Shown here one piece after another: positions 16,493 to 25,129 of a DNA stretch of 64,000 nt. Position 1 is the first letter of the stretch, and every line of letters starts with the position of its first letter. Source of the DNA: Arthrobacter sp. ISL-48 (GTDB taxonomy: Bacteria > Actinomycetota > Actinomycetes > Actinomycetales > Micrococcaceae). The stretch covers positions 1 to 64,000 of the forward strand of contig NZ_JAGGPL010000018.1 of NCBI RefSeq assembly GCF_018613805.1. The letters run 5' to 3'. Under the pieces are notes generated by a model. It was not told the DNA's origin, ran no database searches, and saw only the letters and a list, made by a program, of their open reading frames with translations. The translations under genes and the position numbers were made by a program.

Positions 16493-18147
16493 GGCCTACA
16501 ACGGGAATCACCCTCGGCGGCAGATTCCAGCTGACCACGCGGATTGCGATCGGTGGGATGGGAGAGGTCTGGAAGGCCAAAGACCTTATCCTGGGCCGCA
16601 TAGTCGCCATCAAGGTCCTGAAGGAGGAGTACACCGGTGACCCCGGCTTCCTCCAGCGCTTCCGCGCGGAAGCACGCCACACTGCACTGCTGAACCACGT
16701 GGGCATCGCCAATGTCTTTGACTATGGCGAGGAGGAGGGCTCGGCGTACCTCGTGATGGAGCTCGTTCCCGGCCAGCCCCTGAGCAGCATCATCGAGCAC
16801 GAACAGGTGCTGTCCCCGGACCGAACCCTGTCCATCATGGCCCAGACGGCCCGCGCCCTGTCCGTCGCCCACGCCCAGGGCCTCGTGCACCGCGACATCA
16901 AGCCGGGCAATCTGCTGATCACCCCGGACGGCCGGGTCAAGGTCACCGACTTCGGCATCGCCCGCCTGGCTGACCAGGTCCCGCTCACGCAGACCGGTCA
17001 GGTGATGGGCACCGCGCAGTACCTCGCGCCCGAACAGGCAACGGGACAGACTGCCACGGGATCCTCGGACATCTACTCGCTCGGCGTGATCGGTTACGAG
17101 TGCCTCACAGGTCACCGGCCGTTCTCCGGCGAGTCCCAGATTGCCATAGCCCTGGCGCAGGTCAATGACGCTCCGCCCCCGCTGCCGGACACGCTGCCCA
17201 GGCCCGTCCGCGCGCTCCTGATGTCGATGCTCGCCAAGGATCCCAAGAACCGCCCGGCCAACGCCATCAAGCTCTCCGAGGCCGCCGAGGCCATCCGCAA
17301 CGGCGACATCAATGCTGCCCATGCGGCCGTCCCTGGCATGCTGCTTTTCGAGGCAACCACGGGTCCGATCACTGCTCCCGTGGATGTTGCCACGGCGCCC
17401 ACCGGCATTATCGCCGGACAAAAAGACAGTTCGACGCCGGCGACCTCCGCCTTGCCGGTACTCGGCGCTGGTGCGGCAGACGCCGGCGACACCGGGCCTG
17501 GCAGCACGTTGTCGCGTGCTGACGCGCTGGCTGCCGAGCGCAGCTGGGTCCGGGAAGAAGAGACATACGACGAGGAGCCGGCTGATGAGCCGGAACGCCG
17601 CGGCCGCAGCCCATGGACTTGGCCGCTCGTCGCCCTGATCCTGCTGGTGCTGTTTGCACTGGTGGGCTTCTTCCTCACACAGCAGGGCATCCTGTTCCCA
17701 TCGAAGAATGCGACCAGCAGTACAGTATCCAGCCCGGCATCCACCAGCGCCAGCCCGTCAACGACCTCCGCGTCGCCTACTCCCAGTGCAACCAGCACCA
17801 AGGCCACTCCAACGCCGACACCAACGCCTACCACGGTCAACATCATCGCCTCCGCCTACCTGGGCAAGGACTACAGGGAAGTGCAGAACGCCCTGGCCAA
17901 CATGGGGCTGGCTGTGACAGTACTGCCTCAGGAAAGCGCTGAGACCCCGGGTACAGTCCTCGAACTGAACCCCGTGGGCACCGTAGCCAAGGGGACCCAG
18001 GTGGTGGTCATGTACGCCGTGCCGAAACCGCCCGCCACGACCGCGCCGGCCACCACGCCGCCGCCGTCGGCATCGGCCAGCCCGTCCTCCCTGCCCAACT
18101 GCACCACCGGCCAACTGCCGGGCGTGCCTCCCACCTGCAAGCCGTAG
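16489..18147 (+). CDS. pknA: Ser/Thr protein kinase PknA, with one C-terminal PASTA domain
   Basis: This 552-residue Hanks-type kinase has its catalytic domain at about residues 11-280. Visible motifs are the glycine loop '[10 protein letters not shown]', catalytic Lys42 in 'VAIKVL', 'HRDIKPGN' with Asp136, 'DFG' at 154-156 and the activation segment '[19 protein letters not shown]'. A juxtamembrane region rich in Glu, Thr and Asp leads to one membrane segment (about 377-399). Outside is a Ser/Thr-rich linker, then a single PASTA module (about 450-513) and a Pro/Ala tail. Mycobacterial PknA lacks PASTA modules, so this version can probably sense muropeptides or lipid II itself. The GTG start overlaps the pbpA stop. 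Confidence 0.94.
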   Translation: MRPTTGITLGGRFQLTTRIAIGGMGEVWKAKDLILGRIVAIKVLKEEYTGDPGFLQRFRAEARHTALLNHVGIANVFDYGEEEGSAYLVMELVPGQPLSSIIEHEQVLSPDRTLSIMAQTARALSVAHAQGLVHRDIKPGNLLITPDGRVKVTDFGIARLADQVPLTQTGQVMGTAQYLAPEQATGQTATGSSDIYSLGVIGYECLTGHRPFSGESQIAIALAQVNDAPPPLPDTLPRPVRALLMSMLAKDPKNRPANAIKLSEAAEAIRNGDINAAHAAVPGMLLFEATTGPITAPVDVATAPTGIIAGQKDSSTPATSALPVLGAGAADAGDTGPGSTLSRADALAAERSWVREEETYDEEPADEPERRGRSPWTWPLVALILLVLFALVGFFLTQQGILFPSKNATSSTVSSPASTSASPSTTSASPTPSATSTKATPTPTPTPTTVNIIASAYLGKDYREVQNALANMGLAVTVLPQESAETPGTVLELNPVGTVAKGTQVVVMYAVPKPPATTAPATTPPPSASASPSSLPNCTTGQLPGVPPTCKP

Positions 18148-18162
18148 CCGCCAGGACCACCA

Positions 18163-20112
18163 GTGACTGACTCGCCTCGCACCCCGTCCCACCGGGAGGA
18201 CACCCTCCCGGTGGATAACCAGCGTGTCCTCAGCGGCCGCTACGAACTGGGCGGACTCATCGGCCGGGGCGGGATGGCGGACGTCCACCGGGGAGTGGAC
18301 GCCCGGCTGGGGCGCACCGTCGCCGTCAAGCTGCTCCGCCCCGACATGGCCAGGGATCCGCAGTTCCAGGCCCGGTTCAAGCGGGAAGCTCAGTCTGTTG
18401 CGGCGCTGAACCACCCGTCCATTGTGGCCATCTACGACACCGGTGAGCATGCGGTTCCCGACGGTTCGGAGGACAACGTCCGGGTTCCGTACATCGTGAT
18501 GGAATTCGTCGAGGGCAGCACCCTCCGGGACCTGATCCGGGCCAACGAGGTCAGCATCGACCAGGCCATCGACTTCTCCCTCGGCGTACTGTCAGCGCTC
18601 GAGTACAGCCACAAGGCCGGGATTGTCCACCGGGATATCAAGCCGGCCAACGTCATGTTCTGCGAGGCCTCCAACTCGGTGAAGGTCATGGACTTCGGCA
18701 TTGCCCGGGCCATGGCGGATTCTTCGGCCACCATGACGCAGACCCAGGCTGTGGTGGGGACGGCGCAGTATCTGTCACCGGAGCAGGCGCGCGGTGAAAC
18801 CGTCGATGCACGCAGCGATCTGTACTCCGCCGCATGCCTGCTGTATGAAATGCTGACCGGACGTCCGCCGTTCGTCGGCGACAGCCCGGTGTCCGTGGCT
18901 TACCAGCATGTCCGTGAAATCCCCGAGCCGGCCAGCAGCGTTAACCCCGAGGTCTCCGCGGCCCTGGACAGTGTCCTGGCCAAGGCCCTTCAAAAGAACC
19001 GCGCAGACCGTTTCCAGGATGCTGCTGCTTTCCGGCGTGCGTTGCGCGCCGCCAGGGCAGGCGTCCCGGTCCCGGATCTGCCGGCAACGGAGGCTCCTAC
19101 GGACCCGAACGACCATGTCCCGACGCGGGAACGCACGCCGGCGACGGAGGCGTTCGCCTACACCGGCGCCAGCTTCCTGGATGATGCACCCGCTGGCAGG
19201 TTGCGGTCCACGGGCAACACCCTTGGTGACGGAAACGGGGTCTCCGACCAGCCGGCCGCCGTCTACGAACCCTCAGAGGCGGACGAATTGCCCCTGGGCC
19301 TCCCCCAGGAAGTTGAGCGGACCCCGCGGCAGAAGTCCCGTCGTCGTGCCTGGGTCACCACTTTGGTAATTTTCACTGTGCTGGTCCTGGCAGGCGGTGG
19401 ACTCTGGGTGTACACCATCGTGAACCGTCCCGCGCCCGCGCCTCCCAAGGTCCAAATCCCTGCGGTCGCAGCCCTGACCGAGTCGGCGGCGCTGCAGGAG
19501 CTCTACGGGGCCAACCTGCGTCCACAGATCAAGCGCATCCAGAACGACACAGTGCCCAAGGGGACAGCCATCGGCACGGACCCCGCTGCCGGAGCTTCGC
19601 TCGATCCCAACTCCGAGGTGGTGCTGAACATCTCCGAAGGTCCCAGCACCATCAAGATCCCGGACAACATTCCGGGCCAGACGGAGGCTGCCGCCCGCGA
19701 TGTGCTGCGCCAAAGCGGCCTAGTGGGTGCTCCGTCGACCACCGAGGCCGACAGCGCCACAGTTCCTGCCGGAAGGGTGATAACCACCAGTCCCGCGCCG
19801 GGCCAGATGGTGGCACCGGGCAGCACAGTGGAGATCGTTGTTTCCACCGGCAAGGTCTCCATGCCCGAGCTCCGGGGCCGCACGCGCGCTGAAGCGGAGG
19901 CTGCCCTCAAGGAGCTGGGGCTGGTCCCCAATGTCCAGGAAGTGGAGAATTCCCAGGTAGAAGCAGGCCGGGTGACGGATCAGAGTGATCCGGTCAACGC
20001 TGCCGTTGCCCAGGGCAAGACCATCAACATTGTCGTGGCAAAGGCGCCAGCACCTCCTGTGACGCCGACCCCTACCCCTACCCCGACGCCGACCCCCACC
20101 AAAAAGGACTGA
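18163..20112 (+). CDS. pknB: Ser/Thr protein kinase PknB with three PASTA domains
   Basis: This 649-residue transmembrane kinase controls cell-wall synthesis and division. The kinase domain covers about residues 25-300: 'GLIGRGGMADVHRG', Lys56 in 'VAVKLL', 'HRDIKPAN' with Asp158, 'DFG' at 177-179 and activation-loop threonines at 190, 192 and 194 ('ATMTQTQAVVGT'). One membrane segment lies at about 395-422. Three PASTA modules follow (about 428-628), ending in a Thr/Pro repeat tail. The start is GTG, 15 bases after pknA; the weak ribosome site overlaps the pknA end. This is the last gene of the cluster. It converges on trpG across a hairpin. Confidence 0.95.
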   Translation: MTDSPRTPSHREDTLPVDNQRVLSGRYELGGLIGRGGMADVHRGVDARLGRTVAVKLLRPDMARDPQFQARFKREAQSVAALNHPSIVAIYDTGEHAVPDGSEDNVRVPYIVMEFVEGSTLRDLIRANEVSIDQAIDFSLGVLSALEYSHKAGIVHRDIKPANVMFCEASNSVKVMDFGIARAMADSSATMTQTQAVVGTAQYLSPEQARGETVDARSDLYSAACLLYEMLTGRPPFVGDSPVSVAYQHVREIPEPASSVNPEVSAALDSVLAKALQKNRADRFQDAAAFRRALRAARAGVPVPDLPATEAPTDPNDHVPTRERTPATEAFAYTGASFLDDAPAGRLRSTGNTLGDGNGVSDQPAAVYEPSEADELPLGLPQEVERTPRQKSRRRAWVTTLVIFTVLVLAGGGLWVYTIVNRPAPAPPKVQIPAVAALTESAALQELYGANLRPQIKRIQNDTVPKGTAIGTDPAAGASLDPNSEVVLNISEGPSTIKIPDNIPGQTEAAARDVLRQSGLVGAPSTTEADSATVPAGRVITTSPAPGQMVAPGSTVEIVVSTGKVSMPELRGRTRAEAEAALKELGLVPNVQEVENSQVEAGRVTDQSDPVNAAVAQGKTINIVVAKAPAPPVTPTPTPTPTPTPTKKD

Positions 20113-20151
20113 CCCTGCCGCCTTAAGGCAACGCGGGGTCCCGGGTCCCTT

Positions 20152-20182
20152 ATCGCCCATCCATTTGTGGAACATGGGCGAT
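20152..20182. terminator. Candidate bidirectional terminator between pknB and trpG
   Basis: Perfect 9-bp arms ATCGCCCAT and ATGGGCGAT enclose a 13-base loop between the convergent pknB and trpG genes. There is no T-run on either side, so strong intrinsic termination is not assured. Confidence 0.5.
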
Positions 20183-20215
20183 GAGGAACCCCCCATTAGG
20201 GTGGCGTGATTGAGG

Positions 20216-20857
20216 TCAGTGCTGGATGAGAGGGCTCAGCTTCGCGGCCCTGGAAGCCGCTCCGGCCATTCCCAAGGACTCAAGCCAGTTGCCGAGCATC
20301 TGGTAGCCGCCCTCGGTCAGCACAGACTCAGGGTGGAACTGCACACCGCAGAGCGGAGCAGTGCGGTGCTGCAGACCCATGACCACGCCTGACGCCGTTT
20401 CCGCCGTGATCTCCAGGACATCGGGAATGGTCTCGCGGACGGCCGCCAGCGAATGGTAGCGGGTGGCGGTGACGGGAGAGGGGAGACCGGCGAAGACGCT
20501 GGTCCCGCTGTGCTCCACCAGTGAGGTCTTGCCGTGCATCAACTCCGGGGCATGGGTCACCTTGCCGCCGTAGGCCTCTGCCAGTGCCTGATGGCCCAAA
20601 CAGACACCGAACATCGGCTTGGTGCTGCCGCCGCACCACTTGATCAGCTCGATGCAGACGCCCGCTTCGGCGGGGTTGCCGGGGCCGGGCGAGATGAGTA
20701 CGCCGTCGCGCGATTCGGCCATCTCGATGGCCTCGGCGAGCGTGACATCGTCATTGCGCACCACCGTGGTTTCCGCGCCGAGCTCCTGGAGGTAGCCCAC
20801 CAGGGTGTAGACAAAGCTGTCGTAGTTATCTACGACCAGGATCTTAGTTGTGGTCAT
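20216..20857 (-). CDS. trpG: Class I glutamine amidotransferase, anthranilate/aminodeoxychorismate synthase component II
   Basis: This 213-residue glutaminase supplies ammonia to a chorismate-amination partner for tryptophan or folate synthesis. It begins 'MTTTKILVVDNYDSFVYTLV', shows the oxyanion region 'ISPGPGNP', the catalytic Cys86 in 'FGVCLGHQALAEAYGG', and the catalytic His-Glu pair in 'GVQFHPESVLTEGG'. The component I partner is not in the window, so PabA versus TrpG cannot be decided; the same locus in mycobacteria is annotated trpG. The ATG at 20857 overlaps the stop of a 56-codon membrane peptide gene. A reading extended to 21121 would cross that gene and part of the sortase. Confidence 0.92.
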   Translation of the reverse strand: MTTTKILVVDNYDSFVYTLVGYLQELGAETTVVRNDDVTLAEAIEMAESRDGVLISPGPGNPAEAGVCIELIKWCGGSTKPMFGVCLGHQALAEAYGGKVTHAPELMHGKTSLVEHSGTSVFAGLPSPVTATRYHSLAAVRETIPDVLEITAETASGVVMGLQHRTAPLCGVQFHPESVLTEGGYQMLGNWLESLGMAGAASRAAKLSPLIQH

Positions 20858-21024
20858 GGCTGACTTGCGGAACCAATCGTTGAGTCGGTGAATTGGGTGA
20901 ACTGTGACATCCAAGGGAAGAGGAACTGAACCATCATCACCAGCGCCGCCGCTAACAGCACCAGTGAAGTGAGGATTCGGAGCCAGAGTGGGCCCGGAAG
21001 GTGGCGGAAGATCCAGCCGTACAA
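20854..21024 (-). CDS. Small single-pass membrane protein, 56 residues
   Basis: A short open frame lies exactly between the sortase stop and the trpG start. Read from a TTG at 21024 it encodes 56 residues. It begins 'MYGWIFRHLPGPLWLRI', has one strong membrane segment (about 16-36, 'RILTSLVLLAAALVMMVQFL'), then 'FPWMSQFTQFTDSTIGSA'. Its stop overlaps the trpG ATG (ATGA) and its start is three bases after the sortase stop, so the three genes look translationally coupled. GGGGG about ten bases upstream may be the ribosome site. The tight packing and hydrophobic design argue for a real gene. Function unknown. Confidence 0.75.
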   Translation of the reverse strand: MYGWIFRHLPGPLWLRILTSLVLLAAALVMMVQFLFPWMSQFTQFTDSTIGSASQP

Positions 21025-21026
21025 GG

Positions 21027-21803
21027 TCAGTTACCCCCGATCGCTGCAGCAACCTGGGTGGCGATTTCAGCCGGGGGGCCGGCGGAGGCAGGCCGCCAGC
21101 TGTCCAGCAGGGCGTACGCAATGATGCGTTCCTGCGAACCGAAACGGGGGTTGCAACTGGTCATGGTGAGGAAGCTTTCCGTCGGTTTGGCACCGGGCTG
21201 GGTGGGAACCGGTTCGAGCACGTCGGTGCGGGAGGGCAGCACTATCTGGTTGTTCCGGAACACGTAGACGTAATAGCCGTCCTTGGTCTGGACGTAGATC
21301 TTATCGCCCGGGACCAGGGTGTGGATGTTGTCCAGGACGGCACCGTGGGTCTGCCGGTGGCCGGCCACCGCGAAGTTGCCCACGGCTCCCGGCATGGCGG
21401 TGTTGTTGTAGTGGCCCAGCCCGAGCGTGTCCAGGACGTCACTGCTGGTTCCCTGGACGATGGGCCGCGTGTAATTCGGGCCGAAGCGGGGAATGTACAT
21501 GATCCCAATGGTTCCGCCATGCCCTGGGGCTTCCGATAACACAGGTACGCCGTAATCCTCTGGAGCGGCAGGGTCCGGGCGCACAGGCGCGGTGCCACCC
21601 AGGCCCTGGGCAAATTCCTTAATGACCTCATGCTGCTTCGCGTCCGATTCCACGTTGGTCCACCACAGCTGCCAGGCGACAAAGAGCAGCAGGATGACGC
21701 CGGCCGTGATGAGCAGTTCACCCAGGACCTGAACGGTCCCGCGCAGAATGACGACGCCGGTGGCCGGCGCAGCGGCAGACCTCGCCTTCTCCTGCAATAC
21801 CAC
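21027..21803 (-). CDS. Class E sortase
   Basis: This 258-residue protein is a membrane-anchored cysteine transpeptidase that attaches secreted proteins to peptidoglycan, most like the class E sortases of actinobacteria. There is an N-terminal membrane segment at about 28-48. The catalytic triad is complete: His149 in 'VAGHRQTHG', Cys217 in 'LTMTSCNPRF' and Arg226 in 'GSQERIIAY'. The context, next to trpG and divergent from crgA near the pknB cluster, is a conserved actinobacterial arrangement. No LPXTG- or LAXTG-bearing substrate gene was seen nearby, so the substrate is encoded elsewhere. Confidence 0.93.
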   Translation of the reverse strand: MVLQEKARSAAAPATGVVILRGTVQVLGELLITAGVILLLFVAWQLWWTNVESDAKQHEVIKEFAQGLGGTAPVRPDPAAPEDYGVPVLSEAPGHGGTIGIMYIPRFGPNYTRPIVQGTSSDVLDTLGLGHYNNTAMPGAVGNFAVAGHRQTHGAVLDNIHTLVPGDKIYVQTKDGYYVYVFRNNQIVLPSRTDVLEPVPTQPGAKPTESFLTMTSCNPRFGSQERIIAYALLDSWRPASAGPPAEIATQVAAAIGGN

Positions 21804-21977
21804 GCGTTCTCCTTTGGGGCCGTCATGTGGGCGTTCGTGGGCCCTGAAGTACGGCTAGAATTGGCTGCTAGTAAGAATCCAGATTTGACCAAGATCGCGC
21901 AGACCGCTGGCAATTTCCTTCTTGCAGGATATCAAGCCCTGGCCGCCGAGCTTGTTTCAGCCCGCCAAGGAGAGCAC

Positions 21978-22232
21978 GTGCCCGAGTCAAAGCCACGCAA
22001 GAAGACTTCCCGCGCCGCGCAGCCGGCATCGGCAACCCAGGCGTACAAACCCAACGCTGTCTGGTTCAAGCCCGTGATGTTCGGCCTGATGATCATTGGC
22101 CTGCTCTGGATCATCACCTTCTACATCAGCGAGGGCATCCTTCCGGTGCAGGCCTGGGGCTCTTGGAATATCGTGGCCGGGTTCGGCATTGCCATCGTCG
22201 GCTTCCTGATGACCACCCGCTGGCGTTCCTAG
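21978..22232 (+). CDS. crgA: Cell division protein CrgA
   Basis: This 84-residue protein is CrgA, a divisome assembly factor that interacts with FtsZ, FtsQ, FtsI and others in actinobacteria. A basic N-terminus ('MPESKPRKKTSRAAQPAS') precedes two membrane helices (about 30-52, 'FKPVMFGLMIIGLLWIITFY', and 62-79, 'WNIVAGFGIAIVGFLM'). The ending 'TTRWRS' is a family hallmark. I chose the GTG at 21978 because AAGGAG lies six bases upstream; the frame is open further upstream but lacks a better start. It is divergent from the sortase gene. Confidence 0.93.
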   Translation: MPESKPRKKTSRAAQPASATQAYKPNAVWFKPVMFGLMIIGLLWIITFYISEGILPVQAWGSWNIVAGFGIAIVGFLMTTRWRS

Positions 22233-22239
22233 TTCGCGC

Positions 22240-22854
22240 ATGACTCCCGGCAGTATCGGCACGGTTATTGGCGACGACGGACTGGCCCGGCCGCCGTGGG
22301 CCTCGGTGGATCCGCTCCTGCGCGAATATTACGACACCGAGTGGGGCCTGCCTGTTCGGGACGAGCAGGGACTTTACGAACGCATCTGCTTGGAGGGCTT
22401 CCAGGCGGGGCTTTCCTGGGCCACTATCCTGCGCAAGCGCCCAGCCTTTCGTGCAGCATTCCACGACTTCCGGCCTGACGCCGTAGCGGCCTTCACCGAC
22501 GACGACGCGGAGCGGCTGCTCCAGGATGCGGGCATTGTCCGCAACCGCCTTAAGATCCGCGCGGCGATCACCAACGCCCGGGCCACTGTGGCGCTGCGGA
22601 GCGAGGGCGGCCTGGTGGATTTCGTGTGGCAGTTCCAGCCCGAGGCAACACCGGAGCCCTACGTTCACGCCGATGTCCCTACCCAGTCCCCGGAGTCCGT
22701 AGCGCTGTCCAAGGCGCTGCGGAAGAAGGGGTTTTCCTTCGTGGGGCCCACAACGATGTTCGCCCTGATGGAGGCCATCGGCATGATCGATACGCATCTG
22801 GTGGACAGCCACCGCCGTGACTCCTCAGGAGTGTGGCCTTCCAGCCAGGCGTAG
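22240..22854 (+). CDS. tag: DNA-3-methyladenine glycosylase I (Tag family)
   Basis: This 204-residue base-excision enzyme removes 3-methyladenine from alkylated DNA. Family blocks are 'YYDTEWGLPVRDE', 'LEGFQAGLSWATILRKR' (with the catalytic Glu), 'RNRLKIRAAITNA' and 'KALRKKGFSFVGPTTMFALM'. The zinc ligands of the Escherichia coli enzyme (Cys4, His17, His175, Cys179) are not conserved: there is no N-terminal Cys, Tyr replaces the first His and no C-terminal His-Cys pair is present. It therefore belongs to a zinc-free variant or a relative with shifted specificity. It starts seven bases after crgA and is probably co-transcribed. Confidence 0.9.
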   Translation: MTPGSIGTVIGDDGLARPPWASVDPLLREYYDTEWGLPVRDEQGLYERICLEGFQAGLSWATILRKRPAFRAAFHDFRPDAVAAFTDDDAERLLQDAGIVRNRLKIRAAITNARATVALRSEGGLVDFVWQFQPEATPEPYVHADVPTQSPESVALSKALRKKGFSFVGPTTMFALMEAIGMIDTHLVDSHRRDSSGVWPSSQA

Positions 22855-23072
22855 GCGTTCACGTCAGGGCATAGTAAGCGGAGAACTTCTCCCCAGCTGT
22901 GGGGAAAAGTTATCCACAGCGTGCATAACTTTCCTCCCGAAGACGGTCCAGGAGGAAACGGCGCCCTCCCCGCAAGCCTCCGGGAAAAATGCCCGTGGGA
23001 GCCTACTTATTAACAGTGTGGATTTCCTGTGGATATCGGCCCGAATCGCTCAGGGAGCGGGTGCCGTCAGCG
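22855..23072. other. DnaA-box-bearing spacer, left of the AhpD/MFS pair
   Basis: This 218-base spacer has an exact DnaA box TTATCCACA at 22910-22918, just after a CCCCAGCTGTGGGG hairpin, and a composite element at 23007-23037 (TTATTAACAGTGTGGAT then TCCTGTGGATATC). Close relatives of that composite lie at 25314-25345 and 25555-25586. The similarity is observed; DnaA binding is inferred. Confidence 0.55.
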
Positions 23073-23540
23073 TCATCGATGACGCCTCACCGGATGGTGG
23101 CTGACGATCGACACCCGGTTGAAGGCGTTCATGGTGATTGCCAGCCAGTTGACCGCCGAGAATTCGTCCGCACTGAGGTGTTCACGCGCCGATGCCTCGT
23201 CTTGTTCCCGGAAGCAGTGATCCGGCAGCTCGGTGACGCTTTCGGCCAGCGCGAGAAAGGCCCTTTCCTTCTCGGTGAAGAGCGCGGTTTCCCGCCATGC
23301 TGGCAGGACGGCAAGGCGCTGTGGCGTTTCACCGGCATCCACCGCATTCTGCACGTGCATGTCCAGGCAGTAAGCGCAGCCGTTGATCTGGGAGATCCGC
23401 ATGTAGAGAAGCTCGATGGTCTTCCGGTCGATGCCCGCCTCCTCTGCCGCCTCGCGGGCTTTAAGTCCCAGGCCGTTCAGCGCCCGCCAGACCGCAGGGT
23501 GCTGTTTGTCGATGAAGATGTGCTGCGTGGTGTCGCTCAT
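23073..23540 (-). CDS. Carboxymuconolactone decarboxylase / AhpD-like alkylhydroperoxidase
   Basis: This 155-residue all-helical protein carries the AhpD-core redox signature 'GCAYCLDMHVQNA', with two cysteines three apart and a nearby His as proton relay. Such proteins reduce hydroperoxides or act as thiol oxidoreductases. The order 'AGIDRKTIELLYMRISQING', then the CxxC, then 'ALFTEKERAFLALAESVTEL' fits the family. The ATG at 23540 has AGGAGG nearby. It is divergent from the MFS exporter gene at 23801, and this pair sits between two DnaA-box-rich spacers, which suggests it entered as a block (inferred). Confidence 0.87.
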   Translation of the reverse strand: MSDTTQHIFIDKQHPAVWRALNGLGLKAREAAEEAGIDRKTIELLYMRISQINGCAYCLDMHVQNAVDAGETPQRLAVLPAWRETALFTEKERAFLALAESVTELPDHCFREQDEASAREHLSADEFSAVNWLAITMNAFNRVSIVSHHPVRRHR

Positions 23541-23800
23541 GGGTGTCCTCCTGGCCGGGAAGTTCTACTGTGACAGATCGTAACCGTGGGGCCGCCAATC
23601 GTGCTGGGCGCGAACGTGGATCTCACTCACGCAGCGATCTCGGTTGCCGGTAGCGGGCCGCCGCCGCCCCCCATCATCTGACCGGCGATGAAGGTCCGTG
23701 TCTGCCCCAGTAGATAGCAGGCGGGGGCCGGCGGCGGTTTGATCTTCTCCGGATCCTGGCTGAGGCCGCCCGGCTGTCGGGTGTCCTATACGTTGGTTGC
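23541..23800. other. Spacer between the AhpD-like and MFS genes
   Basis: This 260-base divergent spacer must contain promoters for both flanking genes. I see no gene and no convincing operator palindrome. Confidence 0.4.
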
Positions 23801-25129
23801 ATGAGCCGACGCCTAGTCCTCGTCATCTTGTGCCTGGTGCAGTTCGTCGACGTGCTCGGCGTGACGAGCGCGACGACGGCGATTCCCGCCATCCTGCACG
23901 GTCTCAAGGCTCCCGACACCGCCGCCGCCCCGGTAGCCACCGTTTACGCGATGTTCTTCGGCGGACTCTTGATCCTGGGGTCCAGGCTCGGGGACAAGTA
24001 CGGGCATCGTCGCCTGCTGCTTATTGGGATCCTTCTGTTCTCCCTCGTTTCCGTTGTTGGAGCGACAGCGGCCAGCATAGGGCAGCTTCTGGTTGCTCGC
24101 GCGCTCCAAGGGGCGGCCGCCGCCCTCTCGGTGCCGTCCGCCCTTCGCCTGCTGCTGCACTCAGCCACCTCCGAGCGCATCCGACAGGTGGCTTTGGCAT
24201 TATGGAGTGCCTCCGGAGCCGCGGCCGGCGCGTTAGGTTTCATCGTTGGCGGCGTGCTGGCCCAGACGTGGGGGTGGCCCTCCGTGTTCTGGGTGAACGC
24301 CCCCGTTGGCTGCCTGCTCATCATCGGCATCCTGACTTCGGTACCGGCATTGGCTCCCGAGAACCATCGGCAGCGTCTCGATGTTGTCGGCGCCGCTTTG
24401 ATGATTGCGGCAGTGACGGCGATCGTGGCGGGCGGTTCGCTGATCGAGGCAGCAGCACTCCGAATCGTCGGTATCGTCCTCGTTGCATCTGGCGGCACCC
24501 TCGGCGCCATCTTCGTAATTCGCCAACGGTTGGCCGCCGAGCCGCTGATCCCGGTCGAAGCATTTGTGTCGCCCAACTTGCGGGCCGGGACCGTAGTGTC
24601 TTTCGTCAATACCGCGACCACCAGCTCCACAATGGTGCTTGCGACCCTGCTACTGCAGAATCGACTCGACGCGTCGCCGGTTCAGGCCGGGCTGTCGCTC
24701 ATCTCCTTCAGCGTCGCCGTCATCGTCGGATCATACCTGTCCAGGCCCCTCTCCGAATCGATCCGTCCCTACCGGATGGCAGCCCTCGGACTGGGGACCA
24801 TCGCAGTAGGCAGCGCCATCCTAGTCATCACCTACGGAACCTGGTGGGGCATCGTTTGCGGCGCAGCCGTCTCCGGTGCGGGAATCGGCATCTCCTCTGT
24901 CGCAGGCACCAACATCGGTACCGACGTTCCCGATCACCTGGCCGCCAGCGCCTCTGGCGTGTTGAACACCGGGGCCCAACTTGGCACAGCCATCGGAGTA
25001 GCTGCCCTGGTCCTGGTGGCCTCCACCATCAGTCTCGGCCCAATCCACGGAACAGCAATAGCCTGGGCTGGGGCCGGCATCGCCGCCCTCGGAACCGCTT
25101 TATGGATCAACCGCGCTCCGGCGCGCTAA
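23801..25129 (+). CDS. MFS transporter, drug:H+ antiporter-like
   Basis: This 442-residue exporter of the major facilitator superfamily has about 13-14 membrane helices, closest to the DHA2-type drug:proton antiporters. Motif A is visible in the 2-3 loop as 'GSRLGDKYGHRRLLLIG', and motif B-like 'LQGAAAALSVPSAL' follows. The substrate cannot be predicted. The ATG at 23801 has no strong ribosome site. It is divergent from the AhpD-like gene. No regulator gene is adjacent, so control is unclear. Confidence 0.88.
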   Translation: MSRRLVLVILCLVQFVDVLGVTSATTAIPAILHGLKAPDTAAAPVATVYAMFFGGLLILGSRLGDKYGHRRLLLIGILLFSLVSVVGATAASIGQLLVARALQGAAAALSVPSALRLLLHSATSERIRQVALALWSASGAAAGALGFIVGGVLAQTWGWPSVFWVNAPVGCLLIIGILTSVPALAPENHRQRLDVVGAALMIAAVTAIVAGGSLIEAAALRIVGIVLVASGGTLGAIFVIRQRLAAEPLIPVEAFVSPNLRAGTVVSFVNTATTSSTMVLATLLLQNRLDASPVQAGLSLISFSVAVIVGSYLSRPLSESIRPYRMAALGLGTIAVGSAILVITYGTWWGIVCGAAVSGAGIGISSVAGTNIGTDVPDHLAASASGVLNTGAQLGTAIGVAALVLVASTISLGPIHGTAIAWAGAGIAALGTALWINRAPAR

